The position numbers and the translations under genes were made by a program. From Salinimicrobium sediminis (GTDB taxonomy: Bacteria > Bacteroidota > Bacteroidia > Flavobacteriales > Flavobacteriaceae), in assembly GCF_900215295.1 (NCBI RefSeq), contig NZ_OCMF01000001.1:558001-622000 (forward strand): a stretch of 64,000 nucleotides of DNA. The letters are read 5' to 3'. Shown here one piece after another: positions 57,689 to 64,000 of this stretch (position 1 is the stretch's first letter; every line of letters begins with the position of its first letter). The notes under the pieces are model-generated. The model saw nothing but the letters and a program-made list of their open reading frames with translations, did not search any database and was not told the origin of the DNA.

Positions 57689-58269
57689 TGGAGACAAAGA
57701 TCCGATGTGGCTGGTGTGTGGGAGATAAGCTTTATGAAGCTTATCACGACCTGGAGTGGGGAGTACCTTTAAAAGATGATGCCGCTATTTTTGAATTTTT
57801 GACCCTGGAGACTTTTCAGGCGGGATTAAGCTGGATCACTGTGCTTCGGAAAAGGGAAAATTTCAGAAAGGCTTTTGACAATTTTGATTATCAAAAGATC
57901 GCTGAATATTCCGAAGAAAAAACAGAAGCCCTCATGCAGGACAGCGGGATTATAAGAAACCGGTTGAAGATCCTGGCTACCGTGTCCAATTCACAGGCAT
58001 TTATGAAAGTGCAACAGGAATTTGGATCTTTTGCTCGGTACATTTGGGGTTTTGTGGATAACAATCCTTTGCAGAACAGTTGGAAGACCCTAAGTGAAGT
58101 ACCGGCAACCACAGCAATTAGCGATGCTTTAAGCAAGGACCTCAAAAAAAGAGGATTTAAATTTGTTGGTTCTACGGTAATGTATGCACACATGCAGGCA
58201 ACAGGAATGGTCAACGACCACGTTATCGGTTGCTTCAGGCATCTGGAAGTAAAACAAAAATCTCAATAA
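57688..58269 (+). CDS. tag: DNA-3-methyladenine glycosylase I
   Basis: A 193-residue repair enzyme that excises 3-methyladenine. It has the N-terminal zinc and recognition region IRCGWCVGDKLYEAYHDLEW, the family SWITVLRKRENFRKAF, and the C-terminal His/Cys zinc ligands (MVNDHVIGCFRH). Start overlaps the TonB-like gene stop. Length is normal. Confidence 0.95.
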   Translation: METKIRCGWCVGDKLYEAYHDLEWGVPLKDDAAIFEFLTLETFQAGLSWITVLRKRENFRKAFDNFDYQKIAEYSEEKTEALMQDSGIIRNRLKILATVSNSQAFMKVQQEFGSFARYIWGFVDNNPLQNSWKTLSEVPATTAISDALSKDLKKRGFKFVGSTVMYAHMQATGMVNDHVIGCFRHLEVKQKSQ

Positions 58270-58280
58270 ACTAAAATAAG

Positions 58281-58970
58281 ATGGCCCAAAAATGGCTTTT
58301 TTCGACCTTCTTTTTAGCAGCTGCTTTTTTTGGCAGCGTGAATACCGCAACTGCACAATCCACCCCCAGATCCTTTTTATGGGAACCTGAATTTTCTGTA
58401 GATCTTCCTTCAGATAACAAATGGGGTTTTAGTTTTGGCATTGCTAACCGCTACCTTTTTGAGAGTCGGCTTGATGGCGAGCAGATCAATGAAAATGAGC
58501 AACAACATTTTGAAGTAAACCAATTTACTTCATATAAAACCGGTGAAAATTCTTCGGTAGCTCTTGGATTTCGGTACAGGTTTCGGGAGACATTTAATGA
58601 CAGCCGGCATGATGAATTCAGGATGATTCAGCAATTTGGTTATAAACACAGAGGTACATTTTTAACCCCCGCACATCGGTTTAGATTTGAACAAAGATTC
58701 AGAGAGAATACCATTTTTAGGTTACGCTATCGAATTGGCATCTCACAACCACTGGGAGAAGACTTTGCAGCAGGCCTTTCCACCGAATTTCTTTATAGCA
58801 TGATCAAAGACTTTAAACCTGAAGCCGATCAACGGTATACTATTAAATTTGAGAATTCTTCAATTAAGAATCTAGAGCTTAGTGCAGGAGTGGAATTGAG
58901 AAGAGAAGATTATGCCGGCGCTCCTACCAGTGAGATCTATATTCTCTCGGGTATAAATTTGCAGCTTTAA
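58281..58970 (+). CDS. DUF2490 outer-membrane beta-barrel protein
   Basis: A 229-residue exported protein with a signal peptide (about 1-25, ending TATAQ) and alternating amphipathic strands (FSFGIANRYLFESRL, FRLRYRIGISQPLG) of a small barrel. DUF2490 proteins are of unknown function. It lies 11 nt after tag, and its stop abuts the convergent aat gene with no gap. Confidence 0.85.
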   Translation: MAQKWLFSTFFLAAAFFGSVNTATAQSTPRSFLWEPEFSVDLPSDNKWGFSFGIANRYLFESRLDGEQINENEQQHFEVNQFTSYKTGENSSVALGFRYRFRETFNDSRHDEFRMIQQFGYKHRGTFLTPAHRFRFEQRFRENTIFRLRYRIGISQPLGEDFAAGLSTEFLYSMIKDFKPEADQRYTIKFENSSIKNLELSAGVELRREDYAGAPTSEIYILSGINLQL

Positions 58971-59609
58971 TTATTTCAAAAATTTCAGGAATTCTGTCCG
59001 GGATATTTCTTCGGCACCAAGACTCTCCAGGTGCGGAGTATAGATCTGGCAGTCAATGATTCTAAGATCCTCCTCCTGCAGCTTTTGAACCAGGTGAATA
59101 AAACCATACTTAGAAGCATTGCTCACTTTGGCAAACATACTTTCGCCGCAAAAGATCTTCTTTTCCTTTAGATAAATTCCGTAGAGCCCTCCAACCAGCT
59201 CCTCTCCCTGCCATACTTCGACAGATCGTGCCACCCCCATTTCATGCAATTGCAGGTATGCCTGCTTCATTTCGTTGGTAATCCAGGTTCCGTTTTGCCC
59301 GTCTCTTTTAATGTTAGCACAATGATCAACCACTTCGGAAAAAGCTTTGTCAAAAGTGACCTTAAAAACCTCTTTTTTCAGAAGCTGTTTCATACTCCCG
59401 GAAATTTTCAGGTTTTCGGGGAACAGGACCATTCTGGGATCGGGGCTCCACCACAGCACAGGCTGGGAGCTGTCATACCAGGGAAAGATTCCGCGGGAAT
59501 AGGCATCGAGCAAACGTTGAGGAGAAAGACCACCTCCAACGGCCAGCAAACCCTCTTCGGAAGCTTCTTCTATTGAAGGAAATGGATCATTGGGGCTTAA
59601 AAATTGCAA
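58971..59609 (-). CDS. aat: Leucyl/phenylalanyl-tRNA-protein transferase
   Basis: A 212-residue N-end-rule enzyme that adds Leu or Phe to proteins with basic N termini. Motifs are GGLSPQRLLDAYSRGIFPWY, PVLWWSPDPRMV and GESMFAKVSNASKYGFIHL. Length is normal. It lies downstream of the DUF3127 gene, separated by a terminator. Confidence 0.96.
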   Translation of the reverse strand: MQFLSPNDPFPSIEEASEEGLLAVGGGLSPQRLLDAYSRGIFPWYDSSQPVLWWSPDPRMVLFPENLKISGSMKQLLKKEVFKVTFDKAFSEVVDHCANIKRDGQNGTWITNEMKQAYLQLHEMGVARSVEVWQGEELVGGLYGIYLKEKKIFCGESMFAKVSNASKYGFIHLVQKLQEEDLRIIDCQIYTPHLESLGAEEISRTEFLKFLK

Positions 59610-59644
59610 AACCTGATGCTTTGTTTGAAGTGTGAAAAATATAA

Positions 59645-59673
59645 AAAGCCCGACACTTTTAGCGACGGGCTTT
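59645..59673 (-). terminator. Intrinsic terminator of the DUF3127 gene
   Basis: On the minus strand AAAGCCCG (59673-59666) pairs with CGGGCTTT (59652-59645), followed by T-rich sequence. Confidence 0.82.
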
Positions 59674-59691
59674 CATTTTTAGTTTTGTTTT

Positions 59692-60063
59692 TTAGAATGG
59701 GAGATCGTCGTAATCTTCATCATTCAGGTCTTTTGCAGGCTCAAATTGATCTGCAGGAGGTACAGGTCCGCCACCCTGACTTTGAGCGGCAAGATTCTCG
59801 ATTCTCCACCCTTGGATAGAGTTGAAATACTTTGTTTCTCCCTGTGGATTCACCCACTCTCTTCCGTGTAGATTCACCCCGATCTTCACCGGCTGCCCTA
59901 CCGAAAAATTGTTCAAAAGATCACATTTGTCCTGAACAAATTCCACCATGATATGCTGAGGATATTGCTCCTCTGTGGTTACCACTACCTCTCTTTTTCT
60001 AAACCCATTGCTCCCAAAGGTCTGGGTATCTCCAATCATCTTAATCTTACCTTGTACTTCCAT
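59692..60063 (-). CDS. DUF3127 OB-fold protein
   Basis: A 123-residue protein with an OB-fold-like first 95 residues (VQGKIKMIGDTQTFGSNGFRKR, read in parts; VGQPVKIGVNLHGREWVN) and an acidic flexible tail (FEPAKDLNDEDYDDLPF), a layout like single-stranded DNA-binding protein. The family is typical of Bacteroidota and its function is not established. It follows the flavin reductase gene by 1 nt. Confidence 0.88.
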   Translation of the reverse strand: MEVQGKIKMIGDTQTFGSNGFRKREVVVTTEEQYPQHIMVEFVQDKCDLLNNFSVGQPVKIGVNLHGREWVNPQGETKYFNSIQGWRIENLAAQSQGGGPVPPADQFEPAKDLNDEDYDDLPF

Positions 60064-60064
60064 G

Positions 60065-60943
60065 CTATACGTTTTTTGCTAATAATATTTTCCAGGCAGT
60101 CCCCGGATCGTCGTTCTCTAAATATCTTTTTGCTTTCAGGTGGATCTTTTCTTCGTTATTCTCCCTGATCAAATCAGAAAGCTCTCCATTTCCATCTAAA
60201 AGTTTCTTTACTTCTTCTGCCGTTGGTAATTTTTCAACATTCCCAAGCCTGCCAAGGTCATTTCCCGTTAGGTACTTACTGTTCCTGATCTCTTCGGCAA
60301 TAGAATCAATCCCAATTCCCAACGTCTGCAACGGTTTTGGCACCTCGAACATTCCTGGAGTAGCCCGGGTGTACCAGTTGCCTCCCATACGCGCTACGAG
60401 GTCGATTTTATGCTGATCAATATAACCATTTTCGTCTAAAATATCTTCGCGGATATGCATTTTTAGCACCTCACAAATCACTAAATTTCCGGCACCGCCT
60501 TCTTCCCCTAATTCCACTACTTCATTGATCCTGCATTCAAATTGTACCGGAGATTCTTTAACTCTGAAAGGCCTTACCACTTCAGACCGCAACATCGTAA
60601 AACCTGCTTTTTTGAATTCGTTCACTCCTTCGGCATATTCTGTACTGGAAAGCGAGACCTGCTGCACCATATCATAGTTCACCACGTTGATTACCACCTC
60701 CCCTGTTGCTTTCACATTGTTGTAGGTATGTTTCACGGTATTATCCCTTCCCCTTCTCGCAGGAGAAAAAATAAGAATAGGCGGATTCGCACTAAAAACA
60801 TTAAAGAAACTAAATGGCGATAAATTTGGCCTGCCCTGCTCATCAAGAGTACTTGCAAAAGCAATAGGCCTTGGACCCACCGCACCTAAAAGGTACTGGT
60901 GCATCTGTGAAACAGGTATTTCTTTGGGATCTATGGTTAACAT
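60065..60943 (-). CDS. Flavin reductase-like / FMN-binding split-barrel protein
   Basis: A 292-residue protein with an N-terminal flavin reductase-like domain (GAVGPRPIAFASTLDEQGRP in parts; LSPFSFFNVFSANPPILIFSP; VINVVNYDMVQQVSL) and an extra C-terminal helical segment of about 100 residues. It probably binds FMN. The ATG at 60943 is used because a TACCTTTG promoter box lies at 60965-60958; a start at 60994 would precede the promoter. Confidence 0.86.
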   Translation of the reverse strand: MLTIDPKEIPVSQMHQYLLGAVGPRPIAFASTLDEQGRPNLSPFSFFNVFSANPPILIFSPARRGRDNTVKHTYNNVKATGEVVINVVNYDMVQQVSLSSTEYAEGVNEFKKAGFTMLRSEVVRPFRVKESPVQFECRINEVVELGEEGGAGNLVICEVLKMHIREDILDENGYIDQHKIDLVARMGGNWYTRATPGMFEVPKPLQTLGIGIDSIAEEIRNSKYLTGNDLGRLGNVEKLPTAEEVKKLLDGNGELSDLIRENNEEKIHLKAKRYLENDDPGTAWKILLAKNV

Positions 60944-60957
60944 TCTGAAGATTTTGA

Positions 60958-60965
60958 CAAAGGTA
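60958..60965 (-). promoter_or_regulatory. Promoter -7 box of the flavin reductase gene
   Basis: TACCTTTG on the minus strand; predicted start near 60951, 8 nt before the ATG at 60943. Confidence 0.5.
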
Positions 60966-61054
60966 ACGAAACAGGCAGGACATGAAAAATTCACTGCACA
61001 ATAAAAATAGGACTAAAACGCTTATATTTATTCGCATTTAAAGCTTTGCCCCTA

Positions 61055-62215
61055 ATGAGGTTTTCAGAAAAACGGAACTTTCGTCGTTGGTTTATCATAG
61101 TTTCCTCCCTCATCATTGTTTCCCTCATTATTTGGAATGCAATCGCTTTTTTTCAGCGGATCAAGGAGGAGGAAAGGATAAAGATGAACATCTGGGCCTC
61201 GGCACAGGTTTATCTTGACCAGGTCGATACAGACACCGGGCTTGATCTATATCTCGAGATCATCAACAGCAACTCCAGTATTCCTACCATTCTGGTCGAT
61301 GAGAACGGAAATATTGTTGATGCCATGAATATTCCTGAAGAGATATTATCTGAAGAGCAAAAACTTCAGGAATACCTCAGCAGTCTTAAAAATACCAACG
61401 AACCCATAGAAATGGACCTGGGAGAAGGAAGGGTCAATAAGGTCTATTATGGAAATTCCCCCATGCTTACCAAACTAAAATATTACCCCCTTGCCCTCAT
61501 CCTCATTATCATTCTTTTTATCGCGGTAGTTTATTTTTTCTATAAAACCACCCGCTCCAGCGAACAGAATAAATTATGGGCGGGAATGGCTAAAGAAACA
61601 GCCCATCAAATTGGAACTCCCCTTTCTTCATTAATTGGATGGACAGAAATTTTAAAAAGTGAAAATGTCAATCCTTCTTACATTCTGGAGATCCAGAAAG
61701 ATGTTGACCGGCTAAAAACAATAACAGAACGATTTTCAAAAATAGGTTCTGCCCCTACTTTGGAGCCTGAAGATATCGTGGAAAAAACGCGGGAATCTTT
61801 TGATTACCTTAAAGCCAGGAGTTCCAAGCTGGTAAAATTTCACCTCGAATTGCCGGAGGATAAAATCCTTGTGAACATGAATGCGCAGTTGTACAGCTGG
61901 ACCATTGAAAACCTGGTGAAGAACGCTATAGATGCCATGCGCGGTAAAGGAGAACTTAAGCTGAAATTGACCCAGGATGGCAAAAATATCCATCTTTTTG
62001 TCAGCGATACCGGAAAAGGAATTCCAAAAAGCAAGTATAAGCAGATCTTTGAACCGGGCTATACCACCAAAAAACGCGGGTGGGGCCTTGGTCTCTCCCT
62101 TGCCCGCAGGATCATAGAAAGATACCACAGCGGCAGGATCAGAGTGCTAAAAAGCGAGATCAACAAAGGAACTACCATCGAGATCCAGCTTCACAAGGCT
62201 AATACTGCTGCATAA
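61055..62215 (+). CDS. Orphan membrane sensor histidine kinase
   Basis: A 386-residue kinase with two membrane helices (about 14-33 and 145-167) enclosing a periplasmic sensor domain of about 110 residues, then a HisKA-like domain with AKETAHQIGTPLSSLIGW and an HATPase (NLVKNAIDAM, DTGKGIPKSKY, GLGLSLARRII). The H-box AHQIGTPLS differs from the usual SHELRTPL. No response regulator is adjacent. The ATG at 61055 is used; the extra codons from a TTG at 61046 overlap a -7-like box (AAGCTTTG, 61041-61048). Confidence 0.88.
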   Translation: MRFSEKRNFRRWFIIVSSLIIVSLIIWNAIAFFQRIKEEERIKMNIWASAQVYLDQVDTDTGLDLYLEIINSNSSIPTILVDENGNIVDAMNIPEEILSEEQKLQEYLSSLKNTNEPIEMDLGEGRVNKVYYGNSPMLTKLKYYPLALILIIILFIAVVYFFYKTTRSSEQNKLWAGMAKETAHQIGTPLSSLIGWTEILKSENVNPSYILEIQKDVDRLKTITERFSKIGSAPTLEPEDIVEKTRESFDYLKARSSKLVKFHLELPEDKILVNMNAQLYSWTIENLVKNAIDAMRGKGELKLKLTQDGKNIHLFVSDTGKGIPKSKYKQIFEPGYTTKKRGWGLGLSLARRIIERYHSGRIRVLKSEINKGTTIEIQLHKANTAA

Positions 62216-62609
62216 CCTCTTTAAGTTCCGGCGGAATAGGCAGGGCCTTATCTATACCGAAGTCGAAGAACACTGCAATATCCCTTCCTTCTGCACATAC
62301 TTCTCCTTTTTCATTCAGAATAAGCTGATCCAGGCCAAAACTGCTGTTCTTAATGTAAGCCAGTTTGGTTTTTACGGTAGCTGTACCGGGATAAAAAAGC
62401 GATTTTTTGAAGTCGCAGTGGGTAGAAACTAAGATGGCGCCTTTATTAGATTCTGCGAACAATTTTGCCAGACCGGCGGCTTCCCAAAAGTTCACCCGTC
62501 CCGATTGTAGAAACCTGATAAAAGTGAGGTTGTTCACGTGACGGTACATATCCAGATCGCTAAAATCTATACGCAGGTCCAGTGAAAGCTTATATTCTGT
62601 AATATCCAC
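62199..62609 (-). CDS. Acyl-CoA thioesterase, hot-dog fold
   Basis: A 136-residue protein of the 4-hydroxybenzoyl-CoA thioesterase/YbgC group: DFSDLDMYRHVNNLTFIRFL (with the catalytic Asp region), GAILVSTHCDFKKSL. Substrate unknown. Its 3' end overlaps the convergent kinase gene by 17 nt and its start overlaps the HIT gene by 1 nt. Confidence 0.85.
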   Translation of the reverse strand: MDITEYKLSLDLRIDFSDLDMYRHVNNLTFIRFLQSGRVNFWEAAGLAKLFAESNKGAILVSTHCDFKKSLFYPGTATVKTKLAYIKNSSFGLDQLILNEKGEVCAEGRDIAVFFDFGIDKALPIPPELKEVMQQY

Positions 62610-62998
62610 TAAATATTTGCCTTTATGTCTTTGGCAATCTGTTCGAATTCTTCTTCAGAAAAAGGAACACTGTTCGCAAAGTTCATATCTCCCATATTAT
62701 TCAGCGGAATAAGGTGAACATGCACGTGCGGCACTTCGAGCCCAACCACGGCCATTCCAACCCGCTTACAGGAAATCGCTTTTTCAAGACCTTTGGCCAC
62801 TTTTCGGGAGAAGGCCATAAGACCGATATAAGTCTCTTCATCAAGGTCAAAGATCTTGTTTACCTCCTCCTTGGGAATACAAAGGGTGTGGCCTTTTGTG
62901 TTGGGGCGGATATCCAAAAAAGCTAAAAATCTATCGTCTTCAGCGACTTTATAGGCGGGAATCTCTCCGTTGATGATCTTTGTAAAAAGTGTTGGCAT
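62609..62998 (-). CDS. HIT-family nucleotide hydrolase
   Basis: A 129-residue HINT-like protein with the histidine triad HVHVHLIPL and TLFTKIINGEIPAYKVAEDD at the N terminus. It probably hydrolyses nucleoside phosphoramidates or dinucleotides. The ATG at 62998 (MPTLFTKI) is chosen over one at 63022. It is followed by a thioesterase gene and preceded by greA. Confidence 0.93.
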   Translation of the reverse strand: MPTLFTKIINGEIPAYKVAEDDRFLAFLDIRPNTKGHTLCIPKEEVNKIFDLDEETYIGLMAFSRKVAKGLEKAISCKRVGMAVVGLEVPHVHVHLIPLNNMGDMNFANSVPFSEEEFEQIAKDIKANI

Positions 62999-63050
62999 AG
63001 CATTGAATTTTTGAAGTAACAAGTTAAGATTTTCAGCTTAAAACCTAAGC

Positions 63051-63080
63051 AAAAAAAATCCCTTCCGAAGAAAGGATCTT
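63051..63080 (-). terminator. Terminator of greA with TTCG loop
   Basis: On the minus strand AAGATCCTTTC (63080-63070) pairs with GAAGGGATTTT (63065-63055, two G-T pairs), closing a TTCG tetraloop, followed by T8. Confidence 0.8.
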
Positions 63081-63100
63081 TATAATGCATTTTTGAGTCT

Positions 63101-63577
63101 CTAGTCACGGGTGATCTCCAGGATCTCGAATTGAATGGTTCCTGAAGGCACCTGCACTTCAGCAATTTCCCCAACTTTCTTTCCTAAAAGGCCTTTGCCT
63201 ATAGGACTATCTACAGATATTTTTCCCGATTTTAAATCGGCTTCACTTTGGGCAACAAGTTTGTATTTAACCTCAGCCTTATTAGTAAGGTTCTTGATCT
63301 TTACTGTTGAATGTACCAGTGCTTTTGATGTATCCAATTGAGTTTCATCAATAAGACGGGCATTAGCAAAAACTTCTTCCATTTTTGCAATTTTCATCTC
63401 AAGAAGGCCCTGCGCCTCTTTGGCTGCATCATATTCGGCATTCTCACTAAGGTCTCCTTTATCACGCGCTTCGGCAATAGCCTGGGAAGCTTTTGGCCGC
63501 TCCACGTCTCTCAGGTGGTTAAGTTCATCCCTGAGCTTTTTTAGACCATCGGCGGTATAATATGATACTTTACTCAT
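63101..63577 (-). CDS. greA: Transcription elongation factor GreA
   Basis: A 158-residue factor that stimulates transcript cleavage by stalled RNA polymerase. The coiled-coil domain (KLRDELNHLRDVERPKASQA, AEARDKGDLSENAEYDAAKE in parts) carries the acidic tip DLSENAEYD; the C-terminal FKBP-like domain ends GTIQFEILEITRD. Length is normal. Confidence 0.96.
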   Translation of the reverse strand: MSKVSYYTADGLKKLRDELNHLRDVERPKASQAIAEARDKGDLSENAEYDAAKEAQGLLEMKIAKMEEVFANARLIDETQLDTSKALVHSTVKIKNLTNKAEVKYKLVAQSEADLKSGKISVDSPIGKGLLGKKVGEIAEVQVPSGTIQFEILEITRD

Positions 63578-63603
63578 AATTTAGTCGTTTATATAAATAG
63601 AAA

Positions 63604-63661
63604 AAATCCCATTCGTCGACGGGATTTACACAAATATAGTAAATTAAAATCTCCAGTACAA
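63604..63661 (-). promoter_or_regulatory. greA promoter with leader hairpin
   Basis: On the minus strand TTG (63661-63659), 20-nt spacer, TATATTTG (63638-63631): a full consensus promoter. Just downstream AAATCCC (63627-63621) and GGGATTT (63610-63604) form a hairpin followed by T-rich sequence, at or near the transcript 5' end. Confidence 0.65.
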
Positions 63662-63671
63662 TTATATCTCT

Positions 63672-63679
63672 TAGCTTTG
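63672..63679 (+). promoter_or_regulatory. Promoter -7 box of the terminal lipoprotein gene
   Basis: TAGCTTTG matches TAnnTTTG; predicted start near 63686, 6 nt before the ATG. It is divergent from and close to the greA promoter. Confidence 0.5.
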
Positions 63680-63691
63680 AAAAAACCTTTT

Positions 63692-64000
63692 ATGAAGCAA
63701 TTTTTTGCCCTTTTTCTCCTGATTTTTACTTTTTTGGGATGTTCATCAGATGATGATCTTCGCCGCAACCCTTACCTGCCTCACCTCAACTTTTCAGTAA
63801 ATTTTGATCTAAGCCTTCCTGAATATAATCAACTCAATTTCCCGGGAAATAAATTTGTTACCCGCAATTACGGCATCAATGGAATTGTGATCTTCAACCT
63901 CAACAATGACCAGTACATGGCTTTTGAACTCACAGACCCTAACCACGTTCCGCAGCCCTGCTCTACCCTTACTGTGGAAGGAACCGAAGCTGTTTGCTCC
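63692..64000 (+). CDS. Lipoprotein, Rieske-like (5' part only)
   Basis: The first 103 codons, running off the right edge. A lipoprotein signal ends in FTFLGC followed by SSDDD. The body (NPYLPHLNFSVNFDLSLPEY, NYGINGIVIFNLNNDQYM) and the segment PCSTLTVEGTEAVCS recall small flavobacterial lipoproteins with a Rieske-like fold, in which the CxH cluster motifs may be altered. The identification is tentative because the C-terminal half is missing. Confidence 0.6.
   Translation, partial: MKQFFALFLLIFTFLGCSSDDDLRRNPYLPHLNFSVNFDLSLPEYNQLNFPGNKFVTRNYGINGIVIFNLNNDQYMAFELTDPNHVPQPCSTLTVEGTEAVCS

Noticed and set aside
1-64000. tRNA, rRNA, CRISPR arrays, prophage or transposase genes
   Set aside because: None was recognised; intergenic gaps are all under 300 bp and contain promoters, hairpins or short repeats.

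Overview
The window looks like chromosomal DNA of a marine or environmental member of the Flavobacteriaceae (Bacteroidota), in the Gramella/Salegentibacter/Zunongwangia neighbourhood. The evidence is as follows. Promoters are of the TTG-N17-23-TAnnTTTG type and most starts lack a Shine-Dalgarno sequence. Lineage-typical genes are present: an alternative complex III cytochrome, a TonB-dependent receptor with an N-terminal carboxypeptidase-like domain, a type IX secretion sorting domain, and the families DUF4271, DUF4296, DUF3098, DUF3127 and DUF2490. Base composition is moderate and genes are densely packed. No rRNA, tRNA, CRISPR array, phage or transposase was seen, and no gene-free stretch exceeds 300 bases.

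Layout. 1-5.7 kb: start of an alternative complex III cytochrome gene (cut by the window edge), a SPOR-domain protein, and the rimP-nusA-infB operon with a terminator-like hairpin in its leader. 5.7-15.3 kb: a nitrosative/low-oxygen stress island, comprising two UspA proteins, a soluble PAS histidine kinase with a FixL-like heme pocket signature, a receiver-CRP fusion regulator, the di-iron repair protein RIC, quinol-dependent NO reductase, a histidine-bearing polytopic membrane protein and two small membrane proteins. A 22-bp CRP/FNR-like palindrome lies before ric. 15.4-25.6 kb: DnaE fused to a DnaQ-like exonuclease, a DUF2383 protein, rpsP-rimM, a TrmN6-like methyltransferase without a normal start codon, a small toxin-antitoxin pair, glutaryl-CoA dehydrogenase, a metallophosphoesterase and a 53-residue cysteine-rich protein. 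25.7-30.3 kb: an Fe-S operon (mrp, nfu, ferredoxin-NADP reductase, ferredoxin), then trmB, a LysE-type exporter and an alkyltransferase-like protein.

30.3-38.7 kb: a MurG-like glycosyltransferase whose end overlaps phoR, then phoB. Divergent from phoB is a TonB receptor plus beta-helix lipoprotein pair behind an 11-bp-phased array of TTAACC-like half sites (probable PhoB box). A stand-alone type IX sorting-domain protein and a LuxE-like enzyme follow. 38.8-50.7 kb: tyrS, a short-chain dehydrogenase, DUF4296 protein, pyrC, a dolichol-phosphate-mannose-synthase-like enzyme, DUF4271 protein, hemD, pckA, DUF423 protein, a saccharopine-dehydrogenase-like enzyme, ferritin and a zinc metallopeptidase. 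50.8-64 kb: leuS (with an in-frame heptad repeat), then the ftsX-DUF3098-uppP-truB-tonB-like-tag operon, interrupted by a GxxExxY gene bounded by perfect 18-bp inverted repeats. After it come DUF2490 protein, aat, DUF3127 protein, a flavin reductase, an orphan histidine kinase, a thioesterase, a HIT protein, greA and the start of a lipoprotein.

The most notable candidates are: the GxxExxY cassette in inverted repeats (54694-55186); the phased Pho-type operator before a TonB receptor (33175-33257); the NO/oxygen sensing island with its palindromic operator and histidine-rich membrane protein (about 6.9-15.0 kb); and a family of 7-bp-period repeats that also lies inside leuS. All family assignments come from reading motifs in the sequence; no database search was run.
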